NCBI RefSeq assembly: GCF_024346055.1
Contig: NZ_JAGQCH010000003.1
Location: 1 to 64,000, forward strand
Source: Cyanobium sp. Cruz CV13-4-11
GTDB taxonomy: Bacteria; Cyanobacteriota; Cyanobacteriia; PCC-6307; Cyanobiaceae
Length of the DNA: 64,000 bases
Reading direction: 5' to 3'
Positions 26,161-35,745 of this stretch are shown piece by piece (within the stretch, counting starts at the first letter, position 1; each line of letters starts with the position of its first letter). The translations under genes were made by a program, and so were the position numbers. Below the pieces are notes generated by a model that ran no database searches, was not told where the DNA came from, and saw nothing but the letters and a program-made list of their open reading frames with translations.

Positions 26161-27468
26161 TTGGCCACCCACGAAATCTTCATGCCGGCCCTCAGCTCCA
26201 CCATGACGGAGGGCAAGATCGTGGAGTGGCTCAAGAAGCCCGGTGAGCGCGTCGAGCGGGGCGAGTCGGTGCTGGTGGTCGAGTCCGACAAGGCGGACAT
26301 GGACGTGGAGGCTTTCCAGGAAGGTTTCCTGGCGGCCGTGCTGATGGAGGCGGGCAGCACCGCGCCGGTGGGTGAAACGATCGGTCTGATCGTGGAAACC
26401 GAAGCGGAGATCGCGGCGGCCAAGGCGGCGGCCCCCTCTCCAGCCGCGGCGGCCCCCGCCGCCCCTGCACCGGCGCCCGTGGCTCCACCGGCTCCTGTGC
26501 CGGCCCCGGTTGCAGCCCCGGTCCCGGTGGCGGTATCACCCCGCGCCGGCGACGGCCGTGTGGTGGCCACCCCCCGGGCCCGCAAGCTGGCCGCCCAGCT
26601 GGGGGTGGACCTGGCCGCCCTGCGCGGCAGCGGCCCCAACGGCCGGATCCAGGCAGAAGATGTGGAGCAGGCCACCGGCCAGCCCGTCAGCGTGGCCCGG
26701 GTGGCGGAGGGCACCGCCCCGGCCATGGCCGCCCCGGCCGGCAATGGCGCGGCGGCAGCCCCCGCCGCCCCCGCCGGGCAGTCCTTCGGCCGTGCCGGTG
26801 AGACGGTGGCCTTCAACACCCTGCAGCAGGCGGTCGTTCGCAACATGAACGCCAGCCTGGCGGTCCCCTGCTTCCACGTCGGCTACACGATCACCACCGA
26901 CCGGCTCGACGCCTTCTACAAGCAGGTGAAGGCCAAGGGGGTCACGATGACGGCCCTGCTGGCCAAGGCCGTGGGCATGACCCTGGCCCGCCACCCCCAG
27001 CTGAACGCGTCGGCCAGCGACGCGGGCATGGCCTACCCGGCCTCCGTCAACGTGGCGGTGGCGGTGGCCATGGATGACGGCGGCCTGATCACCCCGGTGC
27101 TGGCCTCCGCCGACCGCACCGACCTCTATTCGCTCTCGCGCAACTGGGCCGATCTGGTGGCCCGCTCCCGCTCCAAGCAGCTCAAGCCGGAGGAATACAC
27201 CACCGGCACCTTCACCCTCTCCAACCTGGGCATGTTCGGCGTCGATCGCTTCGACGCGATCCTGCCGCCCGGCACCGGCGCCATCCTGGCGGTGGCGGCG
27301 TCCCGGCCCGTGGTGGCGGCCCTCAAGGACGGTTCGATCGCCGTGCGGCGCCAGATGCAGGTCAACCTCACCGCCGATCACCGCGTCATCTACGGCACCC
27401 ATGCGGCGGCCTTCCTCAAGGATCTCGCCGACCTGATCGAGAACCGCCCCGAAAGACTGGCTCTCTGA
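26161..27468 (+). CDS. pdhC: Dihydrolipoamide acetyltransferase (E2 of pyruvate dehydrogenase)
   Basis: 435 residues starting at TTG, chosen because the frame opens with the family's [13 protein letters not shown]. The N-terminal lipoyl domain has the modified lysine in [12 protein letters not shown] long Ala/Pro swivel linker (about 80-130) leads to the peripheral E1/E3-binding domain ([35 protein letters not shown]) and the catalytic domain ending in [16 protein letters not shown], with the active-site His. It transfers acetyl groups to CoA. In the cluster lipB lies upstream, which fits lipoylation. Confidence 0.93.
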   Translation: MATHEIFMPALSSTMTEGKIVEWLKKPGERVERGESVLVVESDKADMDVEAFQEGFLAAVLMEAGSTAPVGETIGLIVETEAEIAAAKAAAPSPAAAAPAAPAPAPVAPPAPVPAPVAAPVPVAVSPRAGDGRVVATPRARKLAAQLGVDLAALRGSGPNGRIQAEDVEQATGQPVSVARVAEGTAPAMAAPAGNGAAAAPAAPAGQSFGRAGETVAFNTLQQAVVRNMNASLAVPCFHVGYTITTDRLDAFYKQVKAKGVTMTALLAKAVGMTLARHPQLNASASDAGMAYPASVNVAVAVAMDDGGLITPVLASADRTDLYSLSRNWADLVARSRSKQLKPEEYTTGTFTLSNLGMFGVDRFDAILPPGTGAILAVAASRPVVAALKDGSIAVRRQMQVNLTADHRVIYGTHAAAFLKDLADLIENRPERLAL

Positions 27469-27472
27469 GGCG

Positions 27473-28621
27473 TTGCCCTTCCGCGTGGTCACCCCCGCCG
27501 TGCCGGATCCCGCTGACCTGCGCCTCTCCAGCTACGACTTCGTCCTGCCGCAGGAGCGGATCGCCCAGCGGCCGGTGGAGCCCCGCCACGCCGCACGGCT
27601 GCTGGTGGTGGATCCGGCGGGGGCCGGCCCTGCCCCCCACGCCCGCCACCTCAGCGCCTGGGATCTGCAGCACGAACTCAGGCCCGGCGATCTGCTGGTG
27701 GTGAACGACACCCGGGTGCTGCGGGCCCGGCTGGAGGCGCGGCGGCCCGGCGGCGGTGCGGTGGAGTTGCTGGTGCTCGAGCCCTGGCCGGCTGGGGCGG
27801 GGCAGTGGCTGTGCTTGGCGCGGCCCGCCAAGAAGCTGCGGCCCGGTGACTGCCTGGAGGTGGTGGCCGGCGGCCAGCCGCCCTTGACGGTTGCGGTGGT
27901 GGGCAGCGATCCCTCCACCGGCGGCCGCATCGTGCAGTTCCCGCCGGAATGTGCCGATGCGGCGGCCCTCGAGCCCCTACTGGTGCAGTACGGCGCCATC
28001 CCGCTGCCGCCCTACATCCACGAACACGACGCCAGCGACAACGAGCGCTACCAGACCCGCTACGCCGCCCGTCCCGGCGCCGTGGCTGCCCCCACCGCCG
28101 GCCTGCACCTCAGCGACGAGCTGCTCTCGGCGATCAGGGGGCATGGTGTCGGGGTGGCCACCACCACCCTGCACGTGGGCCTAGGGACGTTCCGGCCGAT
28201 CGAAACGGAAGACCTGAGCGCTCTGGAGCTCCACAGCGAATGGGTGGAAGTGAGCCCGGCGCTGGTGGAGGCGGTGGCGGCCTGCCGGGCGGGTGGCGGC
28301 CGCGTGATCGCCATCGGCACCACCTCGGTGCGCAGTCTGGAGGCCGTGGCCCAGCTGCATGGCGGTGAGCTCCGGCCCCACACCGGTCCGGTCAACCTGG
28401 TGATCCAGCCCGGCTACCGCTTTGCCGTGGTGCAGGGCCTGCTCACCAACTTCCACCTGCCGAAGAGCTCACTGCTGCTGCTGGTGAGTGTCCTGATCGG
28501 CCGCGAGCGTCTGCTGGCCCTCTACGCCGAGGCGATTGAGCGCCAGTACCGCTTCTTCTCCTACGGCGATGCCATGTGGATCGCGCCGGAGGCCGTGCTG
28601 CCAGGGGCCAGGCCGGCCTAA
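27473..28621 (+). CDS. queA: S-adenosylmethionine:tRNA ribosyltransferase-isomerase
   Basis: 382 residues from a TTG four nt after pdhC; GTG at 27485 is an alternative. QueA transfers and rearranges the ribose of SAM onto preQ1-tRNA in queuosine synthesis. Motifs: [19 protein letters not shown] at the start, [50 protein letters not shown] and the C-terminal [26 protein letters not shown]. Its stop lies next to the terminator shared with the convergent sodB. Confidence 0.95.
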   Translation: MPFRVVTPAVPDPADLRLSSYDFVLPQERIAQRPVEPRHAARLLVVDPAGAGPAPHARHLSAWDLQHELRPGDLLVVNDTRVLRARLEARRPGGGAVELLVLEPWPAGAGQWLCLARPAKKLRPGDCLEVVAGGQPPLTVAVVGSDPSTGGRIVQFPPECADAAALEPLLVQYGAIPLPPYIHEHDASDNERYQTRYAARPGAVAAPTAGLHLSDELLSAIRGHGVGVATTTLHVGLGTFRPIETEDLSALELHSEWVEVSPALVEAVAACRAGGGRVIAIGTTSVRSLEAVAQLHGGELRPHTGPVNLVIQPGYRFAVVQGLLTNFHLPKSSLLLLVSVLIGRERLLALYAEAIERQYRFFSYGDAMWIAPEAVLPGARPA

Positions 28622-28647
28622 AAAAAGCCCCCGGGGATCCCGGGGGC
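28620..28647 (-). terminator. Rho-independent terminator of sodB
   Basis: A perfect 9-bp stem (GCCCCCGGG/CCCGGGGGC, loop of three) is followed on the minus strand by seven T. It sits between the convergent ends of queA and sodB. Only the minus orientation has the T-run, so it serves sodB. Confidence 0.9.
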
Positions 28648-28668
28648 TGGTGCTTGGAGCCGAGGTGG

Positions 28669-29268
28669 TCAGGCGGCAACCAGATTCGCCGCCACGAAGT
28701 CCCAGTTGACCAGCTTGTCGAGGTAGGTGGTCATGTAGTCGGGACGGCGGTTCTGGTAGTCGAGGTAGTAGGCGTGCTCCCAGACGTCCATGGTGAGCAG
28801 GGCCTTCTGGCCATGGGCCAAGGGCAGATCGGCGTTGGCCGTCTTGGTGATCTTCAGGGTGCCGCCATCGAGCACCAGCCAGGCCCAGCCGCTGCCGAAC
28901 TGGGTGGCGCCGGCGGTCTTGAACTGCTCGCTGAAGGCTTCGAAGCTGCCGAAGTCGGCGGCGATCTTGTCGGCCAGAGCTCCGGTGGGGGCGCCGCCGC
29001 CACCGGGCATGATGCACTGCCAGTAGAAGCTGTGGTTCCAGACTTGGGCGGCGTTATTGAACACACCCGCCTTGGAGGCGTCACCGGCCACCGCCAGGAT
29101 CACCTCTTCCAGGCTCTTGCCGTCGAGGTCAGTCCCTTCGATCAGCTTGTTGAGGTTGGTGACGTAGGCGGCGTGGTGCTTGCCGTGGTGGAACTCGAGG
29201 GTCTGCCGGGAGATGTGAGGCTCGAGCGCGTCGAGGCCGTAGGGCAGTTCGGGCAGCTGGTGAGCCAT
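28669..29268 (-). CDS. sodB: Superoxide dismutase, iron type
   Basis: 199 residues. Metal ligands are in LEFHHGKHHAAYVTNL, AAQVWNHSFYW and MDVWEHAYYLDYQN. The AAQ preceding VWNHSFYW is typical of iron enzymes, whereas Mn forms have GGH. It removes superoxide in the cytoplasm, important in an oxygen-evolving cell. It appears to be a single gene with a strong terminator and a possible -10 (TACAAT) 25 nt before the start. Confidence 0.96.
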   Translation of the reverse strand: MAHQLPELPYGLDALEPHISRQTLEFHHGKHHAAYVTNLNKLIEGTDLDGKSLEEVILAVAGDASKAGVFNNAAQVWNHSFYWQCIMPGGGGAPTGALADKIAADFGSFEAFSEQFKTAGATQFGSGWAWLVLDGGTLKITKTANADLPLAHGQKALLTMDVWEHAYYLDYQNRRPDYMTTYLDKLVNWDFVAANLVAA

Positions 29269-29292
29269 GGGAGACGGTTGGGGTTACGCGGC

Positions 29293-29298
29293 ATTGTA
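29293..29298 (-). promoter_or_regulatory. Possible -10 box of sodB
   Basis: TACAAT on the minus strand, 25 nt before the sodB ATG. No good -35 is seen at 16-18 nt, so this may be a type-2 or activator-dependent promoter, or a chance match. Confidence 0.3.
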
Positions 29299-29338
29299 AC
29301 GATCGTCACCCGAATCCTGGCTGCCCGAGGGCCGTGCC

Positions 29339-29989
29339 TCAGCCCTTGATTTCCAGCAGCTCCACCTCGAACACCAGGGTGGCGTTGGGGGGGATCACGC
29401 CACCGGCGCCGCGCTCGCCGTAGGCCAGATCAGGGGGAATGACCAGCTTGCGCTTGCCGCCCACCTTCATCCCGGCCACGCCCTCGTCCCAGCCCCGGAT
29501 CACCCGGCCGGCGCCAAGGGGAAAGCTGAAGGGGCCGCGACCGTAGCTGCTGTCGAACTCCTTGCCGTTGGTGAGGGTGCCGCGGTAGTTGACCACCACG
29601 GTCTGGCCGCTCCTGGCCTCGGCGCCCTCGCCCAGGGCCAGGTCGGTGATGCGCAGGCCGCTGGGGGTGGTGCGCTCGGTGGGTGAGACAAGCTCTCCGC
29701 CCAGGGCCGAAGCGCCGCTGGAGGCCACTTCGGCGCTGGAGGAATCGGGAGCCATGGTGAACAGGGTGGGGTTGGGGACGTCGGGGTCGAGTTCGAGCGG
29801 GGCCGCGACAGCGGGGCTGGCCTCCGGTGCGGTGGGGGCAGGGCCGGAGCGGGCCAGGGCCTGCTGCACACCGGTGTCGGCGGGAGCCGGCGACGCCGCC
29901 TCCACCACCGAGGGGGAGACCAGCTGGCTCACGAAGGCCAGCATCAGACAGGCCACGCAGACGAACGAGCTGATCAGGATGTCGCGCAT
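29339..29989 (-). CDS. FKBP-type peptidyl-prolyl isomerase, exported or membrane-anchored
   Basis: 216 residues from [10 protein letters not shown] hydrophobic N-terminal segment (about 5-30) acts as signal peptide or anchor, followed by a long low-complexity Ala/Pro/Ser linker and one FKBP domain ([19 protein letters not shown] ... [28 protein letters not shown], ending [20 protein letters not shown]). The aromatic pocket residues (Y in VNYRG, F in FDSS, Y in LAYGERG) are kept. It would fold proteins in the periplasm or thylakoid lumen. Confidence 0.9.
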   Translation of the reverse strand: MRDILISSFVCVACLMLAFVSQLVSPSVVEAASPAPADTGVQQALARSGPAPTAPEASPAVAAPLELDPDVPNPTLFTMAPDSSSAEVASSGASALGGELVSPTERTTPSGLRITDLALGEGAEARSGQTVVVNYRGTLTNGKEFDSSYGRGPFSFPLGAGRVIRGWDEGVAGMKVGGKRKLVIPPDLAYGERGAGGVIPPNATLVFEVELLEIKG

Positions 29990-30026
29990 GCGGAAGGACC
30001 CGGATGGGGGGATTCTGCCAGTGCGA

Positions 30027-30368
30027 TCAGTCGCTGCTTTCGCCGTTGGCCTGCCGCTGGCGCAGGGCCTGCTCGAGTCGATCGATGCGGCCGCGCAGTT
30101 CATCCAGTTCCCGCTGGCGGGCCAGGCCCAGATCCTGCAGCAGCTGGTCGCGGTTGCGCTCCAGCTGGCGTTCCGCCTGCTGTTCCACCTCCGGCGTCTC
30201 GCCCCGCAGGGCGCGCATGACGTCCTCCACCAGGGCGGAGGCGTGGTTGGGGTCGAGGCGGCCGCTGCTCACCCATTCCTGGCTGACGTACTTGAGTCGG
30301 TCGGCCACCAGCGAGGTGGTGCCGAGGCCGCGCAGCAGCAGCATCTGCAGCAGATTGCCCTGGTCCAT
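30027..30368 (-). CDS. Conserved helical protein of unknown function
   Basis: 113 residues from [20 protein letters not shown]. The first half looks like a phasin- or PHA-granule-associated-type helical region ([34 protein letters not shown]); the second half is a coiled coil rich in Gln, Glu and Arg. I cannot name the family with certainty. The gene lies 37 nt upstream of the FKBP gene on the same strand and is divergent from lnt, starting 68 nt away. Confidence 0.65.
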   Translation of the reverse strand: MDQGNLLQMLLLRGLGTTSLVADRLKYVSQEWVSSGRLDPNHASALVEDVMRALRGETPEVEQQAERQLERNRDQLLQDLGLARQRELDELRGRIDRLEQALRQRQANGESSD

Positions 30369-30436
30369 GAAAGAGGTTTCCTTGGGGAAACGGCGTGACT
30401 CTTCTCTGACCTTGGCGCCTCCTGCGCCCGGCGACC

Positions 30437-31918
30437 ATGGGCAATGACCGGCGTGCCGGTTGGGTCGCCGCCGCAGCCGGTGGGTTGTTGGCGGGGGTGG
30501 CCCTGCCGCCGGTGGGCTGGCCGTGGCTGCTCTGGCCGGCGCTGGTGGTTCTCTGGTCCCTGACGGGGAGTCGCGGTGGCACCGCGCCGCCAAGGTTCTG
30601 GCGCGGCGGGTTGTGGGGGCTGGCGGCGGTGCTAGTGAGCCATCGCTGGCTGCTGTGGCTCCATCCCCTCGATTGGATCGGCGTTCCCGGCCCCCTGAGC
30701 CTGCCGATCTGCCTGGCGCTGTGGCTGGCCGTCGGCCTGGCCGCCGCTCTGCTGGTGGGGACCTGGACGGCGCTGGTGGGCCGGCTCGATCCGGCGCGGC
30801 CCAGCACGGCGCTGCTGGCGGCGACCGTGTGGGGGCTGGCCGAGGTGCTGCTGGCCAAGGGTCCCCTGTTCTGGCTGGGTCTGGGGGCCGCGGCGCTGCC
30901 GGGGGATCGGGCCCTGGCGGGACTGGCGGCCCTGGGGGGAGCCGGGCTGCTGGCCGCTGTTCAGCTGCTGATCAGCTGGGGCCTCTGGCGGACCCTGCTG
31001 GCCGTGCCCCCCCGCCGCAGCCGCTGGCTGTTGATCACGCTGCTGCTGGTGGCCGCCTGCCATCTGGCCGGTTTGGCCCTGCTCAGCCAGGCCGCAGCTC
31101 CCGGTGACAGGGCCGAGCGCTGGCTGGTGCTGCAGCCCGCCATCCCCACCCGCCAGAAATTCGAGGCCGATCAGCAGCGGCTACTGCTGCAGCGGCTGGC
31201 GCAAGCCCAGCGGCGGGCCGCCACGGCCCAACCGCCGCTGCAGGGGGTGCTGTTGCCCGAGGGCTCCCTGGCCCTCGGCCAGCCGTTGCCGGAGGCGGCG
31301 CCGGTGGAGGTGCTCAGCGGTGGCTTCCGCCGCGACGGCGTGGAGCTGCGCAGCAGCCTGCTGCGCTTTGCCCCCGGTGAGCGTCAGGCTGGCGGCTGGG
31401 TGGACAAGCACCGGGTCGTGCCCCTGGGCGAATGGGTGCCCCTGGCCGACCTGTGGCGCTGGAGCGGCCTCTCGGCGGTGGGGGGTGTGGAACCGGGTCC
31501 CGCCTCCCGGCTGCTGTCGCGGCCCGGGGGGACTGTGGCCGTGGCCATCTGTTATGAGCTTTCTGATGGGACGGCCCTGGCCGCCGCCACCCGCCAGGGG
31601 GCCCGCTGGCTGCTGGCCAGCGCCAACCTCGATCCCTATCCCGAGCAGTTGCAAGGTCAGTTCGCGGCCCTGGCCCAGCTGCGCGCGATCGAGACCGGCC
31701 GCTGGCTGGTCAGTTCCGCCAACACCGGGCCGAGCCTGCTGGTGGACGCCGCTGGACAGGTGTTGGAGCGACTGCCCGCCGGCCGTCCCGCCACCGGCCT
31801 GCTCACCGTGGAGCAGCGCGCCCAGCTCACCCCCTACGACCGCTGGGGTGAGGGCCCCCTGATCGGCCTCGCCCTGCTGGCGGCCGCCTGGCGCTGGATC
31901 AGCCGGGAGCCGGGCTGA
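30437..31918 (+). CDS. lnt: Apolipoprotein N-acyltransferase
   Basis: 493 residues. About six to seven N-terminal helices (up to about 210) are followed by a carbon-nitrogen hydrolase domain with the Glu-Lys-Cys triad in LLPEGSLAL, GWVDKHRVVPLGEWVPL and VAICYELSDG. It adds the third acyl chain to the N-terminal Cys of lipoproteins at the periplasmic face. The 3' end overlaps the convergent MscS gene by 20 nt. Confidence 0.92.
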   Translation: MGNDRRAGWVAAAAGGLLAGVALPPVGWPWLLWPALVVLWSLTGSRGGTAPPRFWRGGLWGLAAVLVSHRWLLWLHPLDWIGVPGPLSLPICLALWLAVGLAAALLVGTWTALVGRLDPARPSTALLAATVWGLAEVLLAKGPLFWLGLGAAALPGDRALAGLAALGGAGLLAAVQLLISWGLWRTLLAVPPRRSRWLLITLLLVAACHLAGLALLSQAAAPGDRAERWLVLQPAIPTRQKFEADQQRLLLQRLAQAQRRAATAQPPLQGVLLPEGSLALGQPLPEAAPVEVLSGGFRRDGVELRSSLLRFAPGERQAGGWVDKHRVVPLGEWVPLADLWRWSGLSAVGGVEPGPASRLLSRPGGTVAVAICYELSDGTALAAATRQGARWLLASANLDPYPEQLQGQFAALAQLRAIETGRWLVSSANTGPSLLVDAAGQVLERLPAGRPATGLLTVEQRAQLTPYDRWGEGPLIGLALLAAAWRWISREPG

Positions 31919-32981
31919 TCCGGGGCGGAGCCGGTTCCGGGGGAGCGGCGGCGAAGGCGATGCCCTGGTGCTGGAAGGCTTGCAGGAGGCCCAGGTTGAT
32001 GGCCTGCTGCAGATCGAGATACACCACGACGCTGCTGTCGGGGACGAAGAACACGAACTGGAATTCGAGCGCGCCGTCGGCGAAGCGGGTGAAGTGGCAC
32101 CGGTCGAAGCTGGCCGGTGGATGGGCCCGGACCACCTCTTCCACGAGCCCAGGGATGGCGGCGGCCTGCTCCGCCGGCAGCTGGTCGGACAGGCGCAGGG
32201 TGTGGGCCACCCGGCGCCGGGGCAGATCGCCGAAATTTCGGATCGTCTTCTGCAGCAGTTCCTCGTTGCCGATCACGATTCGCTCGCCGCCCAGGCTGCG
32301 GATGGAGGAGGAGCGGATCCCCACCCGCTCCACCGGCCCGAGGACATCGACAAAACCGATCAGATCGCCGATCTGGAAGGGTTTGTCGATGACGATCGTG
32401 AGGTAGTTGATGAAGTGGCTCAATGGCCCTCGCAGGGCCAGCCCCAGGCCGATGCCGGCCCCCGCCAGGGAGGCGTAGATGGCGCCGAGTGGTACCCCCT
32501 GCTTCTGCAGGAACACCAGGCTGCCCAGCCCCCAGACCAGGGCCCGGATCATCGGCGCCAGGGCCTGAAGGGTGCTGGTCTGCTCCTCCCGACCCAGGCG
32601 CTGCAGGGAGCGCTCCAGCAGCAGCAGCAGGCTGCGGTTGATCAGCCGCACCACCAGCACGACGGCCACCAGCAGGGCGGCGCCCTCCACCAGCCGATCG
32701 GGTCCAGGATCGATGCGCAGCACCTGCCAGCCGCGCACCAGCGAGCGCCAGCCCCAGACCACCATGGCCAGATAGCCGAGCGACGCCAGGCTGTTCAGCA
32801 GCAGGGGCGCGATCAGGCCATCGGGCAGGCTGCCGGGGCGGGGGCCGGCCCGCCGCAGCCAACGGTGCAGCAACCGCACCAGCAGCCACACGGCCAGCGA
32901 ACCCAGCACCACCCTGGCGAGGGCCATCAGCAGGGCGAATCCCGCGGTCTGCAGCGATGGGTTCAAGAGCGGGCCCGCCAA
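31899..32981 (-). CDS. MscS-family mechanosensitive ion channel
   Basis: 360 residues. Four or five hydrophobic segments end in the pore-lining helix region (ASLAGAGIGLGLALRGPLSHFINYLTIVIDKPFQIGDLIGF), which has the Gly/Ala packing typical of MscS TM3. A beta domain follows (VERVGIRSSSIRSLGGERIVIGNEELLQKTIRNFG) and an alpha/beta C-terminal domain. It would release solutes on hypo-osmotic shock. Confidence 0.88.
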   Translation of the reverse strand: MAGPLLNPSLQTAGFALLMALARVVLGSLAVWLLVRLLHRWLRRAGPRPGSLPDGLIAPLLLNSLASLGYLAMVVWGWRSLVRGWQVLRIDPGPDRLVEGAALLVAVVLVVRLINRSLLLLLERSLQRLGREEQTSTLQALAPMIRALVWGLGSLVFLQKQGVPLGAIYASLAGAGIGLGLALRGPLSHFINYLTIVIDKPFQIGDLIGFVDVLGPVERVGIRSSSIRSLGGERIVIGNEELLQKTIRNFGDLPRRRVAHTLRLSDQLPAEQAAAIPGLVEEVVRAHPPASFDRCHFTRFADGALEFQFVFFVPDSSVVVYLDLQQAINLGLLQAFQHQGIAFAAAPPEPAPPRISPAPG

Positions 32982-33120
32982 GGCAAGGGAGTGGATGGTG
33001 ATCGGGTGACAGCTGGATGGATGGTGGCTGCTGAAACCTCCGAGACCCTATTGGCCAGGGCTTTCCGTTCATGCTTCCATCCGCCGCGACAGGACCAGCT
33101 GCACCGCGGCAGGGCAAGTC

Positions 33121-33741
33121 TCAGCTGAGGACCGGCTGGGGGTCCTGGCTGGTGGAGCGGGGCACAAGGATCTTGCGCAGGGAGAGGCGCGCGGCCGCGT
33201 CGGCTTGCTCCAGGTCAGCAGCGATCGAGGGGCCCGCACCATCCCCCGCGTCGTCCTGGGGTTCGAGCAGATCCAGCACGGCCTGACGCACCCCGGAAAG
33301 GCGTCGCTCCAGCCTGAGGCGTGACTGTTGCTCCTGCTCCAGCTCCTGGGTCAGCACCCGGCACTGCCGGTCGGCGGCCTCCTGGCGCAGGCGATCCCGT
33401 TCACGCTCGGCCTCCTCCAGGGCCGCCTGTTCCTGTTCGGCGATGGCCAGTTGCTGGCGCACGGCCTCGTGGAAGCGCTCCACCTCCGCTTCGGCAAGGT
33501 GCCTGCCCTCCCGGGCCTCGGTCAGTTCGGCCTCGAGCCGTTCCCGCTCCCGACGGGCTTCCTCTTGCTGGGCGGCCACCTCATGGGCCCTGGCGGCGGC
33601 GTTGGCCTCCAGGTGGCGCCGGAAGCGCCGCTCCTGCTCCAGTTCCTCGCGCAGGGCGTCGACTTCGGCGGTGGTGACGGCGATCAGCGTCTGGGCCTGG
33701 GCCGAGAGGGCCTCGACCGCCTGGGTGAAGGAGGGGGACAT
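33121..33741 (-). CDS. Long coiled-coil protein of unknown function
   Basis: 206 residues, almost entirely one Glu/Arg/Gln-rich heptad-like coiled coil (about 20-150), starting MSPSFTQAVEALSAQAQTLI. The C-terminal part (VLDLLEPQDDAGDGAGPSIA ...) is loose and acidic. There is no signal peptide or enzymatic motif. It is separated from mscS and the pilin-like gene by 120-140-nt spacers. Its composition matches the chromosome. Confidence 0.65.
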   Translation of the reverse strand: MSPSFTQAVEALSAQAQTLIAVTTAEVDALREELEQERRFRRHLEANAAARAHEVAAQQEEARRERERLEAELTEAREGRHLAEAEVERFHEAVRQQLAIAEQEQAALEEAERERDRLRQEAADRQCRVLTQELEQEQQSRLRLERRLSGVRQAVLDLLEPQDDAGDGAGPSIAADLEQADAAARLSLRKILVPRSTSQDPQPVLS

Positions 33742-33864
33742 CGGCGTGCGCAGGGAAAGAACAGTGACAACGCTCTAAGTCTGCGAGGGGGGGCTTGTCG
33801 GTAGCGATCGGCTCCTCGCATGGGTGGCACCGTTGCTGCAGCCGCGTGGGCGGAGCCGTGGCCG

Positions 33865-34389
33865 TCATTCGTTGACGATTGAGGCCGTGACTTCGACTGA
33901 GCCGTCGCCGCATTGCACAATCCGGCCCGTGGGATTGGCCACCAGGCTGCCGAGCACGAGCTGGGGGTCCGCCGGGCGAATCTGGCCTGGCTGGACGTTC
34001 ATGCAGATGATCGTCGTGATCCTGGGATTCTGGGTGGGCGTCAGGAAGGCGGCTCCCACATAGGCATTGAGCTGGCCCACCTTGGGCGACTGGGCCGGGA
34101 TCACATAGCTGTAGGCCGCTTCGGTGGTGGTGCGAACGGCGTAGTTGAAGGTCGCCGGCAGGGTGATGCCGAAATCCTGCTGGATGGTCGAGACCGTGGC
34201 CCGGAAGGCGCCGTTCTTCTGGTAGTACGTGCGCTGGCCCTCCATCATCCGGGCCACGGCGTTGAGCGCCGCCTTCTGATCAGGACTCGCCTGCGTCTGC
34301 GCCTTGACCCCGGGGCAGGCTGCGGCGATGGCCACGACCAGGCTGGCTAGCAGCGTCGGGCGGGCGTGGCGGAAGAGGGGGGAGGTCAT
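33865..34389 (-). CDS. Type IV pilin-like (G/H-family-like) secreted protein with Sec-type signal
   Basis: 174 residues from MTSPLFRHARP. The mature part resembles the soluble domain of cyanobacterial pilin-like G/H proteins (ALNAVARMMEGQRTYYQKNGAF ... YSYVIPAQSPKVGQLNAYVGAAFLTPTQNP), with a Cys pair near the end (IICMN and VQCGDG). The N-terminus is a Sec-like signal (LLASLVVAIAAACPGVKAQ) and lacks the GFTLIE prepilin motif. The Cys in AAAC could be a weak lipobox. It would therefore be free or lipid-anchored outside the cell and not a fibre subunit. Confidence 0.7.
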   Translation of the reverse strand: MTSPLFRHARPTLLASLVVAIAAACPGVKAQTQASPDQKAALNAVARMMEGQRTYYQKNGAFRATVSTIQQDFGITLPATFNYAVRTTTEAAYSYVIPAQSPKVGQLNAYVGAAFLTPTQNPRITTIICMNVQPGQIRPADPQLVLGSLVANPTGRIVQCGDGSVEVTASIVNE

Positions 34390-34722
34390 GGGTGGGGGAG
34401 AGGAAATCCTGGAAGCTGGATGGAGGGGGGACGCAACAGCCGGGGAGTCTCCTCTTCCGGCGCGTTGGCCCTTGGCAGGCCAGCGCACCATGCTGGCTTG
34501 CCATGACCCTGGTGGACAGGGAACAGCCTGGTGTCTTCCCTGACAAGTTCCGGGAGGTACTTCTGCGCTGCTGCGACAGTCTTGCCGTCCTGCAGTCATC
34601 GGCGGCCGGAAGGCCGATCGATCAGCCAACGAGTGTGTCGAAGGTGATCGATGCGACCCTGGAGCGCTCAATGACGCCCCCACAATGCGGGTCGTGAGCC
34701 ATCCGCAGGGCCCAGCGAATCC
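34390..34722. other. Divergent promoter region of the pilin-like gene and the FGE-sulfatase operon
   Basis: About 330 nt with no gene. It holds two small inverted repeats: CCAGC-N7-GCTGG at 34480-34496 and CGGCC-GGAA-GGCCG at 34603-34616, either of which could form a hairpin in the FGE leader. No clear -35/-10 pair is recognised for either side. Confidence 0.45.
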
Positions 34723-35745
34723 GTGCTTGTGCATCGTCCTGAGGTCAGCTCTCTGGCGCTGGCCTTCCTGCTGATTCTGGCGATGGGGATGGGAGTCCTG
34801 CTGCTGGGGCCCGCCCCTGCCCTGGCGTCGGACAGCTGTCCGCCGTCGATGGCCCCCATCCCGGGCGGCAGCTACCGGATCGGTGCGGCGGGCCGCCTGC
34901 CGGAGGAGGCGGAAGCGAAGGCGCCGGTGCGGCTGCAGCCCTTTTGCATCGCCCGCACGGAGGTGACCAACCGCGCCTTCGTCGCCTTCGTGGCCGCCAC
35001 CGGCTACACGACCCAGGCGGAGCGGCCCCTGCCGCAGGAGCAGTTTCCGGATCTCTCCGCCGCCGAGCGCCGCCCCGGCTCGGTGGTGTTCCGGCCGCCC
35101 TCCCCCGGCGAGCCCCTGGGTGAGCTCAGCTGGTGGCAGTGGGTGCCGGGGGCCGACTGGCGCCACCCCGAGGGCCCCGGCAGTTCCATCGACGACCGGC
35201 TCGACCATCCGGTGGTGCAGGTGTCGCTGGCGGATGCGGAGGCCTACGCGGCCTGGGCCGGTGCCGCCCTGCCCAGCGAGGCCCAGTGGGAATTCGCCGC
35301 CAGGGGCGGACTGCGGGATCGGGCCTTCAGCTGGGGCGACCGCTGGCGAGCGGGCCTGGCCAACACCTGGCAGGGGGAGTTCCCCGTCAGCAACACCGCA
35401 GAGGATGGCTACCTCGGCACGGCTCCGGTGGGCAGCTTCCCCCCGAATGGCTACGGACTCCAGGACATGACCGGCAATGTCTGGGAGTGGACGGCGGACT
35501 GGTACCTCCCTGGCCACGAGCGCCTCGCCGGCCAGGACGATCCGCTGCTGGCCGACCGCATCGCCAGCAGCGATCCGCGGGAGCCCGGGGTGGCCAAGCA
35601 CGTCATCAAGGGGGGATCCTTCCTGTGCGCCCCCAACTTCTGCAGCCGCTACCGGCCCGCCGCCCGGGAGGCCGAAAGCCCCGACACCGGCACCTCCCAC
35701 ATCGGTTTCCGACTCGTTTCCCCTGCCCTGACGACCCATGCCTGA
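34723..35745 (+). CDS. Formylglycine-generating enzyme, exported
   Basis: 340 residues, from GTG 34723 (GTG 34729 also possible). A signal peptide (residues 10-36, ending APALA) precedes an FGE-sulfatase domain: IPGGSYRIGA, ARTEVTNRAFVAFV, WAGAALPSEAQWEFAARGG, YGLQDMTGNVWEWTADWY and KHVIKGGSFLCAPNFCSRYRPAAR. Cys302 and Cys307 match the copper-binding active-site pair of oxygen-dependent FGEs. It converts a sulfatase active-site Cys to formylglycine. Its stop overlaps the start of the sulfatase gene by 8 nt, so the substrate is almost certainly that protein. Confidence 0.92.
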   Translation: MLVHRPEVSSLALAFLLILAMGMGVLLLGPAPALASDSCPPSMAPIPGGSYRIGAAGRLPEEAEAKAPVRLQPFCIARTEVTNRAFVAFVAATGYTTQAERPLPQEQFPDLSAAERRPGSVVFRPPSPGEPLGELSWWQWVPGADWRHPEGPGSSIDDRLDHPVVQVSLADAEAYAAWAGAALPSEAQWEFAARGGLRDRAFSWGDRWRAGLANTWQGEFPVSNTAEDGYLGTAPVGSFPPNGYGLQDMTGNVWEWTADWYLPGHERLAGQDDPLLADRIASSDPREPGVAKHVIKGGSFLCAPNFCSRYRPAAREAESPDTGTSHIGFRLVSPALTTHA

